Below, one piece after another: positions 14,819 through 22,827 of a DNA stretch of 35,493 nt. The DNA comes from Clostridiales bacterium (lineage in GTDB: Bacteria > Bacillota > Clostridia > Oscillospirales > Oscillospiraceae), in contig JAHAEW010000032.1 in assembly GCA_018374635.1 (NCBI GenBank), positions 1-35,493 of the forward strand. Reading direction: 5' to 3'. A program made the translations under genes and the position numbers. Every line of letters begins with the position of its first letter. Position 1 is the first letter of the stretch. The notes under the pieces are model-generated. The model made no database searches, was not told the origin of the DNA, and saw only the letters and a program-made list of their open reading frames with translations.

Positions 14819-16303
14819 ATGCCCCGATCCCCCCGTGAGACAGCCGCCCCCCTCCAGCGCATCAAATCTTCCATTGTGCTGCGGCTCAACACCAAGCTCT
14901 TTTTCCGCCTGCTGGGCATCTATCTGGTCATGGATCTGCTGCTGGCCGCCCTGTGTCTGGGCGGCATGCTCTTCTGGGCCGAGCACCAGTGCGCCGACAT
15001 TGCCGCCCTGGTGGAGGAGCGGGGCGTCCCCTCCGCCGAGGCCGCCGTGTGGATGTCGGCAGGCGACTACACCGTGACCGCCCTGGACCGCGCCCCCCAG
15101 GGGATCTCCTATCCCCTAGTCTCCCCCCTTCCGGGGCTGGAGGAGGCCCGGCATACCGTGGACCTCCAGGGGACTTCCGCCGGACAGGGGTTCTTCCAGC
15201 TCACCCGGGCCGCCTATATCGTGGAGCTGCGCAGCAGTCAGGGCCAGCCCTACGCCATCCGGCTGGACATCCGGGCCCCGGTGACCGTGATGGGAGTGGC
15301 TCTGCACCTGCTGCTCCTCTTCCAGCTGCTCTCCCTGCTGAGCAACCTCTTCCGCAACGCGGGCGCCATCCGCCGCACCCTCAAGCCCATCCAGGAACTG
15401 GCCGCCGCCGCCAACCGGCTGGGCCACCCCGGGGCCATGTCCCCGGAGGAGCTGCGCTCCCTGGCCGGCAAGCTGGACCAGATCAACGCCACCCATCTGG
15501 ACACTCGCATCTCGGTGCCGGGCACCCAGAAGGAGCTCCAGATCCTGGCGGGGGCCATCAACGCCATGCTGGACCGCATTGACGAGGCCTACCGCTCCCA
15601 GATGCGCTTCGTCTCAGACGCCAGCCATGAGCTGCGCACCCCCATCGCGGTCATTCAGGGCTATGCCAACCTCCTCAACCGCTGGGGCAAGGACGACCCC
15701 ACCACCCGGCAGGAGGCCATCGACGCCATCAAGAGCGAGGCCGACTCCATGAAGGAGCTGGTGGAGCAGCTCCTCTTCCTGGCCCGGGGGGACAACGACT
15801 CCATGCACATCGAGATGGAGTCCTTTGACCTGACCGAGATGGCCGCCGAGGTCTTTAAGGAGACCGGCATGATCGACCGCAGCCACCGCTTCCAGTCCCG
15901 GTGGAGCGGGCCGGCGCCGGTGGTGGCCGACGTGGGCCTTATCAAGCAGGCCCTGCGCATCCTGGTGGACAACGCCATCAAGTACACCCCCGCCGGCGTG
16001 GCCATCACTCTCTCGGTCTCCTGGGAGGGGGGCGCGGCCCGCCTCTCCGTGCAGGACGAGGGACAGGGCATCGACGCCGCCTCCCTCCCCCACATCTTTG
16101 ACCGCTTCTACCGCACCGACGAGTCCCGTACCCGCCAGACCGGCGGCACCGGCCTGGGGCTGGCCATCGCCAAGTGGATCGTGGAGCGCCACGGCGGCTG
16201 GTTCGAGGTGGTCTCCTGGGAGGGGGTGGGCACCCGCATGACGTTGGTCCTCCCCACGCCTGCCGCCCAGAGCGGTGAGCCGGTCCAGTCTAGGAGCGCC
16301 TGA
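14819..16303 (+). CDS. Membrane sensor histidine kinase
   Basis: 494 residues. A membrane helix at about 27-53, an extracytoplasmic region of about 100 residues and a second helix near 158-178 precede a HAMP-like linker. The dimerisation/phosphorylation helix has SDASHELRTPIAVIQGY with H270. The ATPase domain follows: the N-box DNAIKYT near 384, DEGQGI (G1), FDRFYR (F-box) and GGTGLGLAIAKWIVERHGG (G2). It should phosphorylate the regulator at 13614-14303. AGAGGTGA precedes ATG 14819. The stimulus is unknown, though the flavodoxin gene between it and its regulator hints at a redox or envelope signal. Last gene of the operon. Confidence 0.94.
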   Translation: MPRSPRETAAPLQRIKSSIVLRLNTKLFFRLLGIYLVMDLLLAALCLGGMLFWAEHQCADIAALVEERGVPSAEAAVWMSAGDYTVTALDRAPQGISYPLVSPLPGLEEARHTVDLQGTSAGQGFFQLTRAAYIVELRSSQGQPYAIRLDIRAPVTVMGVALHLLLLFQLLSLLSNLFRNAGAIRRTLKPIQELAAAANRLGHPGAMSPEELRSLAGKLDQINATHLDTRISVPGTQKELQILAGAINAMLDRIDEAYRSQMRFVSDASHELRTPIAVIQGYANLLNRWGKDDPTTRQEAIDAIKSEADSMKELVEQLLFLARGDNDSMHIEMESFDLTEMAAEVFKETGMIDRSHRFQSRWSGPAPVVADVGLIKQALRILVDNAIKYTPAGVAITLSVSWEGGAARLSVQDEGQGIDAASLPHIFDRFYRTDESRTRQTGGTGLGLAIAKWIVERHGGWFEVVSWEGVGTRMTLVLPTPAAQSGEPVQSRSA

Positions 16304-16320
16304 TTCAACCTGCACGCAAA

Positions 16321-16358
16321 CGCGGCCCGGAACCTCTCCTCCGAGATTCCGGGCCGCG
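16321..16358. terminator. Terminator between the two convergent kinase genes
   Basis: A perfect 12-bp stem (16321-16332 with 16347-16358). It is flanked by CTTCTT on the plus side and TTTG on the minus side, and separates the convergent kinase operons. Confidence 0.75.
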
Positions 16359-16362
16359 CTTC

Positions 16363-17415
16363 TTATTCCACGGGTGTCTGCTCCGCCGGGGCGCCCCCCG
16401 GCCAGTCCTCCAGCCGGTGGAACCGTCCCCGGGGAAAGACCAGGGTGGCCTCGGTCCCACGCCCCGGCTGGGAATCCAGGCGAATGGACAGGCCCAGCCG
16501 GGCGCACAGCTTCCGGCACAGATAGAGCCCCAGCCCGGTAGAGCGCTGGGCGGCCCGCCGCCCGTTGGCCCCGGTAAAGCCCTTGTCAAAGACCCGGGGG
16601 AGGTCCTCCGCCGGGATGCCGATGCCGTTGTCCGCCACGGTGAGGAGCACCGCGTCCCGCTCATACCGGCAGGCGAAGCGCAGCACGGGCCGGGCGGAGC
16701 GGTACTACACCGCGTTGGCCAGGAGCTGGCCCAGGATGAACTCCACCCACTTTGGGTCGGTGTATACGGTGGCCCGCCATTCCCCCAGCTCCAGCCGGAA
16801 GCCCGCCCGGATGAGGGGCCGGGCATACTGGCGCACCGCCGCCCGGACCGACTCCTCCAGCGCCATGGCCCGCACCCGGTAATCCCGCTCGGCGGTGCCG
16901 CTGCGGGCGTAGAAGAGGGCCTGCTCCACATAGCGGTCGATCTGAAAAAGCTCCTCCTCCAACGCGTCGGCCAGGGGCCCCGGGTGATTCTCCAGCAGCA
17001 GACGGGCCGAGGCGATGGGGGTCTTGACCTCGTGGACCCATGTCTCCACATACTCCTGGTATTCCCGGCTCTCCCGCCGGGCCTGGCTCAGCCGGTCGTT
17101 GCCCGTCCGGCCCAGCTCCCCCAGGCTGCGGCACAGGAACTCTCCCTCCCAGAAGCCGGGCTCGGGCAGGGCGTCGGGTAGAAAGAGCCCGTCCGGTCCT
17201 TCTCCAAGCTCCTCCACCGCCCGGTAAAAGCGCCGCCGGCGCAGCCAGCCGGCCAGCAGCGGCAGGAAAAGGCACACCCCCAGCACCAGTTCCAGAAAGC
17301 CGACGGCCCGGCCGTCCACCCCCAGAGCCGCCAGCAGCGCCCCGGCAAAGGCCATGGACAGGACGCCCCCGGCCAGCTGGCCCGCCCGGTCCCGGCAGAA
17401 TTCCATCAGAGACAC
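16363..17415 (-). pseudogene. BceS-type sensor kinase interrupted by in-frame TAG
   Basis: The reading frame would give about 350 residues: two short membrane helices near 15-33 and 37-55 with almost no external loop, as in intramembrane-sensing (BceS/GraS-like) kinases. The phosphorylation motif ETWVHEVKTPIASA (H128) and the ATPase domain follow. At codon 237 (16707-16705) a TAG interrupts the N-box, reading LLANAV-stop-YRS, where the family normally has Lys (AAG). The frame resumes with NGIGIP and STGLGLYLCRKL. The 236-residue product lacks the ATP-binding core and should not work. galU ends in TAG in this window, so recoding is unlikely; a real mutation or a sequencing error are the main options. 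Confidence 0.85.
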
Positions 17416-18077
17416 AGCTGATACCCCTGTCCCCGCCGGGTGACGAGGGCCCCCGCAAGCCCCAGCTCTTCCAGCCGCCGGCGCAGCCGGGTCACGTTCA
17501 CCGTGAGGGTGTTGTCGTCCACAAAGGCGTCCGACTTCCAGAGGGCCTCCATCAGGGCGCTCCGGGAGACGATGCGTCCCTCGGCCGCCAGCAGGGTCTG
17601 GAGGATGCGGCTCTCGTTGCGGGTGAGCGCCACCTCCGCCCCGTTCCGGGCGGCCACCCCCCGGCCCAGGTCCAGCGTGAGCCCGCCCCGGCTCACGGCG
17701 GGGGACGCGCCGGGACAGGCCCGCTGGAGGAGACGGGCCATCCGGGCCAGCAGGATCTGCGTATTGTACGGTTTTGTGAGGAAATCGTCCGCGCCTAGGT
17801 TCATGCTCATGAGCTCGTCCAGCTCGGTGGCGCGGCTGGTGACCACGATGATGGGCATCTGGGAGCGCCGGCGCACCTCCCGGCAGACGTGGTAGCCGTC
17901 ATACCGGGGCAGGTTCAGGTCCAGCAGCAACAGGTCGGCCCCCGAGGCGCACACCTGCCCGGCCACGTCCTCAAAGTCCGCGGTGGTCACGCAGCGGTAG
18001 CCGTACCGGCTCAGGAGGGCGGCGAGCTCCTGCCGGATGCCCGCCTCGTCCTCCACCAGAAAAACGGTGTGTCCCAT
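17406..18077 (-). CDS. BceR-type response regulator
   Basis: 223 residues, OmpR family. The receiver domain has VEDE at 8-11, phospho-acceptor D53 in LLDLNLP, the T in VVTSR and the Lys in FLTKPYN. The C-terminal winged helix has ALTRNESRILQTLLAAEGRIVSR, then VTRLRRRLEELG and GQGYQL. It resembles regulators of antimicrobial-peptide stress systems paired with BceS-type kinases. No BceAB transporter is in the window. ATG 18077 lies three bases after the upstream desulfurase stop; an in-frame TTG at 18083 overlaps it. The interrupted kinase starts within its last ten bases, so its cognate kinase is probably dead. Confidence 0.92.
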   Translation of the reverse strand: MGHTVFLVEDEAGIRQELAALLSRYGYRCVTTADFEDVAGQVCASGADLLLLDLNLPRYDGYHVCREVRRRSQMPIIVVTSRATELDELMSMNLGADDFLTKPYNTQILLARMARLLQRACPGASPAVSRGGLTLDLGRGVAARNGAEVALTRNESRILQTLLAAEGRIVSRSALMEALWKSDAFVDDNTLTVNVTRLRRRLEELGLAGALVTRRGQGYQLCL

Positions 18078-18079
18078 GG

Positions 18080-19243
18080 TCAATCCCGGCTGCTGAGGAG
18101 CAGCTCCTCCACCGAGCAGCCCACATAGTCCGCCTCCTCAAAGGTGGTGAAGGGGCCCACCGAAAAGCGCACCGTCCCCTGGGGATAGGTGCCCAGGGTC
18201 TGGTGGGCGGTTGGGGCGCAGTGGAGGCCGCAGCGGGTGGAAATGCCGTACTCCTGTTCCAGGCGGAAGGCCATCTCCCCATTGTCCCCGGTGGTAAAGT
18301 CCACCGACACCACCCCGGTGCGCGCCGTCAGGTCGTCGGTGCCCACCACGCGCAGGCCGTCCTCCTCCAGCTCCTTGAGGCGGGCCCAGAGATGGCAGGC
18401 CACCTTGTGCTCCCGCTTCCAGAGGGCCTCGCCCTGCTCCTCCAGATAGGCGAGGGCGGCGTGGAGACCGTAGATCCCCGGCAGGTTCAGGGTGCCCGCC
18501 TCAAAGCGGTCGGGCAGAAAGGAGGGCATGGTGAGCTCGTGGGAGACGCTCCCCGTCCCCCCGGCCACCAGAGGGGTGAGCTCTCCGGCCAGGGCGTCGG
18601 TCACCACCATGAGGCCGATGCCCTGGGGGCCCAGCAGGGCCTTGTGGCCCGGGAAGGCCAGGCCATCAATACCCATCTCCTCCATGTCGATGGGCACCGC
18701 CCCCGCGGTCTGGGAGGCGTCCACCAGAAAGCGGATTCCCCGCTCCCGGCAGAGCTTGCCCACCGCCCCGATGGGGAGGATGGTGCCGCAGACATTGGAG
18801 GCGTGGGTGAGGACCACCGCCCGGGTCCCCGGGGTCAGATGGGCCGGGACCTCCTCCAGCAGCAGCTCGCCCTTGTCATTGCAGGGGAGGAAGTCCACCT
18901 CCACCCCCTCCGCCTGGAGCTGGGTGAGGGGGCGCAGCACCCCGTTGTGCTCCATGGGGGAGGTCACCACCCGGTCCCCGGGCCGCAGCAGGCCCTTGAT
19001 GAGATAGTTCAGGGAGTGGGTGGAGCCGGGGGTGAAGATCACGTTCCGGGCCCCAGGGCCGTTGACCAGGCGCTTGACCTGCTCCCGGGTCTCCAGGGCC
19101 AGGGAGGCCGCGTCGTAGGCGGCGGCATAGTCCCCCCGCCCGATGTTGCACCCCACATTCAGGATATAGTCGGCCATGGCCTCTCCCACGCCGGGGGCTT
19201 TGGGGTAAGAAGTGGCTCCGTTGTCCATGTATACACGTCTCAT
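18080..19243 (-). CDS. Cysteine desulfurase-like class V aminotransferase
   Basis: 387 residues, a PLP enzyme. Family elements are the YMDNGATSYPK start, the TPGSTHSLN cofactor loop near 71-79, H148 and the LVDASQTAG strand carrying the PLP-binding Asp near 175. The GHKALLGP motif has the Schiff-base Lys K201. RCGLHCAP near residue 340 carries the mobile Cys. It resembles the desulfurase-like proteins of the TIGR01977 type rather than housekeeping IscS. It likely moves sulfur from cysteine to an acceptor, which is not encoded nearby. GGAGGG precedes ATG 19243 by nine nt. Second gene of a minus-strand operon that runs on into the regulator and the broken kinase. Confidence 0.9.
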   Translation of the reverse strand: MRRVYMDNGATSYPKAPGVGEAMADYILNVGCNIGRGDYAAAYDAASLALETREQVKRLVNGPGARNVIFTPGSTHSLNYLIKGLLRPGDRVVTSPMEHNGVLRPLTQLQAEGVEVDFLPCNDKGELLLEEVPAHLTPGTRAVVLTHASNVCGTILPIGAVGKLCRERGIRFLVDASQTAGAVPIDMEEMGIDGLAFPGHKALLGPQGIGLMVVTDALAGELTPLVAGGTGSVSHELTMPSFLPDRFEAGTLNLPGIYGLHAALAYLEEQGEALWKREHKVACHLWARLKELEEDGLRVVGTDDLTARTGVVSVDFTTGDNGEMAFRLEQEYGISTRCGLHCAPTAHQTLGTYPQGTVRFSVGPFTTFEEADYVGCSVEELLLSSRD

Positions 19244-19267
19244 CGTGCTTGTCCCTCCGTTGTCCGC

Positions 19268-20467
19268 TCAGCCCAGCTCGGTCTCCAGCACCGGGCGCAG
19301 GCGGTATTCGTTCTGTTCCATCTGGAGCAGCAGCCGCTCCAGCGAGGCGGATGCAGCGGCGCTGCCAGTCAGCTCCATGCGCACGGCGCTCCGCCGCTTC
19401 TCCAGCTGGGAGAGGATGCCGCTTACGTTCACGGCGCGCTCCCCCTCATAGGGCGAGGCGTCCAGATTGGCGCTCCACAGGCGCCAGCCCGCCTCCTCTA
19501 CGGCCCGGCGGGCCGCTTTGTTCCCATTCTCCAGGCAGACGATGTGGCTTCGGGTCCAGGCCAGCTCGGCCAGCAGGGCGTTGCCCTCCTCCAGGGCGGC
19601 GAGGGCGGCCTCCGCCTCGCTGCCGTCCACCAGCAATCCCACCGCGTGGCCCGCGCCCACCACCCGGCGCACCTGCCCATCCAGGCCGGCCAGCTCCTCC
19701 GGCCGGAAGAGGAAGAGGGCCTGCTCCCCCCTTCGCTTCAGGGCCGTAAGAATCCCGTCCAGTTGGGTGTCCTCCCCCTCGCAGCGCACCGCCAGATAGA
19801 CCCACAGCCCCGGCGTCTCCTCAGGCACCTCCGGGGTCGGGTCGGGGATGGGGGCGGTGGACGGGGTCGGGTCGGGCGTGGCGGTGGGCGCCGCGTTCAG
19901 GCTCTGGATATACCGGTCATACCGGTCCTGCCGGTAGGACTCCGAGGAGTTGAGCAGCCGCTCGTCGCTGAGGGCGGCATAGCCGTTCTTGATGCGGATC
20001 AGCGTCCCCGCCGTCTCGGTGGGACGGTAGCTGTACTGAAGTCCAAAGAACTGGCACACCCCGTTGGCGGGCACAAAAGTCTTTCCATTGCGGACGATCG
20101 CCCGCATCTCCACATACTCCTGATTGGCCAGACAGGTCTGGGCATTGATGTCGAAGATGAGCGTGCCCTTGAGGCTGAACATGGTCAGAGTGTAGGATTC
20201 GGCGTCCTTGTACTCCAGGCAGGAAACCCCCAGGTCCACGCCGGTCGTGTTCTTATTCTTGTCAAAGACGGTATAGGGCACATAGATGATCCCCCCTACC
20301 GCCACGGGCATATTGGCCGCGGTGAGGCCGTCCCGGTCCAAAAAGCTCTCGTTCACCGCCAGCTGGTAGACATCCGGCTCCCCGGCGGCGCTGCCCCAGG
20401 GGAGCACCAGGAGAGTGGCCAGGACCAGCGCGCACAGCGCCATCCGCCGCAGCAGGTTTCGCCGCAA
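19268..20467 (-). CDS. Exported protein: amine-oxidase-like N-domain plus degenerate NodB-like domain
   Basis: 399 residues. Residues 1-28 are a signal peptide (LLRRMALCALVLATLLVL...). Residues about 35-165 resemble the copper amine oxidase N-terminal-like stalk domain common in secreted Firmicutes proteins (GIIYVPYTVFD, KTFVPANGVCQFFG). A Pro/Thr/Asp linker covers about 192-220. The C-terminal half has the outline of a polysaccharide deacetylase (LDGILTALKRRGEQALFLF, VRRVVGAGHAVGLLVDGS) but lacks the Asp-Asp-His-x-x-x-His metal site, so it is probably not an active deacetylase. Likely a carbohydrate-binding or structural envelope protein. TTG 20467 is chosen because AAAGGGGG lies eight nt upstream. 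First gene of the operon. Confidence 0.75.
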   Translation of the reverse strand: MRRNLLRRMALCALVLATLLVLPWGSAAGEPDVYQLAVNESFLDRDGLTAANMPVAVGGIIYVPYTVFDKNKNTTGVDLGVSCLEYKDAESYTLTMFSLKGTLIFDINAQTCLANQEYVEMRAIVRNGKTFVPANGVCQFFGLQYSYRPTETAGTLIRIKNGYAALSDERLLNSSESYRQDRYDRYIQSLNAAPTATPDPTPSTAPIPDPTPEVPEETPGLWVYLAVRCEGEDTQLDGILTALKRRGEQALFLFRPEELAGLDGQVRRVVGAGHAVGLLVDGSEAEAALAALEEGNALLAELAWTRSHIVCLENGNKAARRAVEEAGWRLWSANLDASPYEGERAVNVSGILSQLEKRRSAVRMELTGSAAASASLERLLLQMEQNEYRLRPVLETELG

Positions 20468-20505
20468 GGGCCGCGCCCCCTTTCTCTGTGGATTCGATCC
20501 TTTAT

Positions 20506-20534
20506 ATTATAGCATGCCCCCTCCGCCCGGTAAA
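20506..20534 (-). promoter_or_regulatory. Promoter of the NodB-like/desulfurase/BceRS operon
   Basis: Minus-strand TTTACC (20534-20529) and TATAAT (20511-20506) with a 17-bp spacer, about 39 nt upstream of TTG 20467. Confidence 0.72.
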
Positions 20535-20549
20535 GGGCAACCGCCCCTC

Positions 20550-20579
20550 TTGCATCCCCTTCCCCCGCCGTAGTATAAT
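20550..20579 (+). promoter_or_regulatory. Malic enzyme promoter
   Basis: TTGCAT (20550-20555), 18-bp spacer, TATAAT (20574-20579). It diverges from the promoter at 20506-20534. Confidence 0.7.
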
Positions 20580-20669
20580 GGGAATACTGCAAGGCGCGGC
20601 ACGCCGCGGCGCGCCGCCGTCCGTTCCGGACGGACAACTTTGACTCACCTGTGAAAAGAGGAATGAACC

Positions 20670-21845
20670 ATGGATTACGCAAAGGAATCCCTGAAGCTCC
20701 ATGCCCAGTGGAAGGGCAAGCTGGAGACCGTCCCCAAGATGGCGGTCGACTCCAAGGAGGCCCTCTCCCTGGCCTACACCCCCGGTGTGGCCCAGCCCTG
20801 CCTGGAGATCCAGAAGGACCCCGCCAAGAGCTATGAACTCACCGGCCGGTGGAACACCGTGGCCGTGGTCACCGACGGCTCCGCCGTGCTGGGCCTGGGG
20901 GACATCGGACCCGAGGCCGGCATGCCCGTCATGGAGGGCAAGTGCGTGCTCTTCAAGGCCTTCGGCGGTGTGGACGCCATCCCCCTGTGCGTGCGCAGCC
21001 AGAGCGTGGACGACATCGTGAACACAGTGCGCCTGCTGGCCGGCTCCTTCGGCGGTGTGAACCTGGAGGACATCGCCGCCCCCCGCTGCTTTGAGATCGA
21101 GCGCCGTCTGAAGGAGTGCTGCGACATCCCCATCTTCCATGACGACCAGCACGGCACCGCCGTCATCACCCTGGCCGGACTGGTCAACGCCCTCAAGGTG
21201 GTGGGCAAGAAGATGGAGGAGGTGCGCATCGTGGTCAACGGCGCGGGCGCCGCCGCCATCGCCATCACCAGGCTCCTCCTCTCCGCCGGGGCCGGGAACA
21301 TCATCCTGTGCGACCGCACCGGCGCGGTCTACGCCGGCCGGGAAAAGGGCATGAACTGGGTCAAGGAGGAGATCGCCCAGGTCACCAACCTGGAGAAGCG
21401 GAGCGGCTCCCTGGCCGATGTGCTGGCGGGGGCCGACGTGTTCATCGGCGTCTCCGCCCCCGGCGTGCTCACCGGCGGGATGGTGCGCGCCATGGCCAAG
21501 GACCCCATCCTCTTCGCCTGCGCCAACCCCACCCCCGAGATCTTCCCGGAGGAGGCCAAGGCCGCCGGCGCCGCCGTCATGGCCACCGGCCGGAGCGACT
21601 ACCCCAACCAGATCAACAACGTCCTGGCCTTCCCCGGCATCTTCCGGGGCGCCTTCGACGTGCGGGCCAGCGACATCAACGACGCCATGAAGGTGGCCGC
21701 CGCCAAGGCCCTTGCCTCCCTTATCGGGGAGGACGAGCTCTCCCCCGAGTATATCATCCCCGCCGCCTTCGACCCCCGGGTGAAGGACGCGGTGGCCAAG
21801 GCCGTGGCCGAGGCCGCCCGGCAGTCCGGCGTGGCCCGGATCTGA
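20670..21845 (+). CDS. NAD(P)-dependent malic enzyme
   Basis: 391 residues, the short bacterial malic enzyme form. It oxidatively decarboxylates malate to pyruvate and CO2, giving NAD(P)H. Signatures are SLAYTPGVAQPC near 32-43, GDIGPEAGMPVMEGK near 77, and FGGVDAIPLCV and FHDDQHGTA (metal and malate binding). The Rossmann loop VVNGAGAAAIAI is near 190 and CANPTPEI near 287. Cofactor preference (NAD or NADP) cannot be read confidently. AGAGGAATG precedes ATG 20670. Monocistronic: its own promoter, divergent from the minus-strand operon, and a strong terminator. Confidence 0.96.
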   Translation: MDYAKESLKLHAQWKGKLETVPKMAVDSKEALSLAYTPGVAQPCLEIQKDPAKSYELTGRWNTVAVVTDGSAVLGLGDIGPEAGMPVMEGKCVLFKAFGGVDAIPLCVRSQSVDDIVNTVRLLAGSFGGVNLEDIAAPRCFEIERRLKECCDIPIFHDDQHGTAVITLAGLVNALKVVGKKMEEVRIVVNGAGAAAIAITRLLLSAGAGNIILCDRTGAVYAGREKGMNWVKEEIAQVTNLEKRSGSLADVLAGADVFIGVSAPGVLTGGMVRAMAKDPILFACANPTPEIFPEEAKAAGAAVMATGRSDYPNQINNVLAFPGIFRGAFDVRASDINDAMKVAAAKALASLIGEDELSPEYIIPAAFDPRVKDAVAKAVAEAARQSGVARI

Positions 21846-21872
21846 CCGCTCTTCCAACACCACAGCTCCAAA

Positions 21873-21907
21873 ATCCCTCCGGCGCCGTCTTGCCGGAGGG
21901 ATTTTTT
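21873..21907 (+). terminator. Malic enzyme terminator
   Basis: ATCCCTCCGGC (21873-21883) pairs with GCCGGAGGGAT (21892-21902), followed by T residues to 21907. Confidence 0.93.
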
Positions 21908-22034
21908 GCACCCTTCAAACTTTGTCCTTTTTGGGGGGAACTTTTTCTCCCGCCTTCTCGTCCAAGTAGATGCAGCCGGGATTCCGGCGCAGATCCGATT
22001 CCATCTTGTATTTTTAAAAGGAGTTATGACACAT

Positions 22035-22745
22035 ATGAATCACCGTTTTTCCTCTCTGGCTCTGGCCAGTCTCCTCACCGCCGGCCTTCTGACCGGCTGC
22101 GGCTCCTCTACGCCCCCTTCCACGCCCTCTCCCGATCCCTCCACGCCCGTGGTCTCGGATACCCCCGCGCCGCTCCCCAGCGAGAGCCTCCTCCCCTCGG
22201 AGACTCCCGCGCCGGAGGGCACTCCCTCCGCCGCGCCGGAGGAATCCTCCGCCCCCAGCGCCGCGCCTTCTTCCAAGCCCACGGCCAAGCCCAGCGCACA
22301 GCCCAGCGCCAAGCCAACCGCAAAGCCGACGGCCAAGCCCACGCCGACGCCGGCCCCGGCCGCTTCCGCGGTGGACGACGTGTGGAATGAGATCGCCAAG
22401 AACGGGGACCTGCCTTCCCTCAGCGACGTGGACGCCGCCACCCTGGAGGCGGTCTACGGCATCTCCTCCGACGATCTGGTGGACTATGTCTGCAAGATGC
22501 CCCTCATCAATGTGAAGGCCACGGAGTACTTCATCGCCGAGGTGAAAGACGGCAAGATGGACAGCGTCAAGGCCTCTCTGGAAGCCCGCCAGGACGCCCT
22601 GGACCAGCAGTGGAGCCAGTATCTCCCCGACCAGTATGAGCTGGTGCAGAACTATCAGCTGGTGACCAACGGCAACTATGTTCTCTTTGTGGTGAGCGAG
22701 TACGCCGACGAGGCGGTTTCTGCCTTCAACACCTATACAAAGTAA
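22035..22745 (+). CDS. DUF4358 lipoprotein
   Basis: 236 residues. A lipoprotein signal has the lipobox LLTGC with Cys22 as the lipidation site. A long Pro/Ser/Thr/Lys/Ala-rich linker (about 25-112), with KPTAKP-type repeats, spans the wall. The C-terminal domain (about 116-236) matches DUF4358: LEAVYGISSDDLVDYV, ATEYFIAEVKDGKMDSVKASLEAR and GNYVLFVVSE. The activity of DUF4358 is unknown. ATG 22035 is about 11 nt from the AAAAGGAG site; ATG 22026, two nt from it, is too close. It lies directly upstream of the MBOAT/DHHW pair; a role in the same envelope-modification system is inference. Confidence 0.85.
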   Translation: MNHRFSSLALASLLTAGLLTGCGSSTPPSTPSPDPSTPVVSDTPAPLPSESLLPSETPAPEGTPSAAPEESSAPSAAPSSKPTAKPSAQPSAKPTAKPTAKPTPTPAPAASAVDDVWNEIAKNGDLPSLSDVDAATLEAVYGISSDDLVDYVCKMPLINVKATEYFIAEVKDGKMDSVKASLEARQDALDQQWSQYLPDQYELVQNYQLVTNGNYVLFVVSEYADEAVSAFNTYTK

Positions 22746-22762
22746 GAAATATCGGGTATACT
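22734..22762 (+). promoter_or_regulatory. Possible promoter of the MBOAT/DHHW operon
   Basis: TATACA (22734-22739), 17-bp spacer, TATACT (22757-22762). The -35 overlaps the end of the DUF4358 gene. It lies directly before the hairpin at 22766-22800. Confidence 0.45.
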
Positions 22763-22765
22763 AAG

Positions 22766-22808
22766 CAGGCGTCCGGCGGCGGCCGTTTCCCGGACGCCTG
22801 TTATTTTT
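22766..22808 (+). terminator. Terminator or attenuator before the first MBOAT gene
   Basis: CAGGCGTCCGG (22766-22776) pairs with CCGGACGCCTG (22790-22800), followed by TTATTTTT. It ends about six nt before the ribosome-binding site of the MBOAT gene. If the promoter at 22734-22762 is real, the hairpin is inside the leader and acts as an attenuator; otherwise it ends the lipoprotein transcript. Confidence 0.8.
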
Positions 22809-22827
22809 CCTTTGGAAGGTGATATGC

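Noticed and set aside
16705..16707. Programmed TAG readthrough or pyrrolysine insertion in the kinase
   Set aside because: galU in the same window ends in TAG, no readthrough structure is evident, and a Lys-to-stop change is the simpler reading.
18203..20512. 769-codon plus-strand frame across the desulfurase and NodB-like genes
   Set aside because: Same shadow effect; the minus-strand products have clear family motifs, promoters and ribosome-binding sites.
22250..22370. Short tandem sequence repeats in the DUF4358 lipoprotein gene, considered as a CRISPR-like array
   Set aside because: They are in-frame codons for a Lys/Pro/Thr/Ala wall-spanning linker, with no unique spacers.
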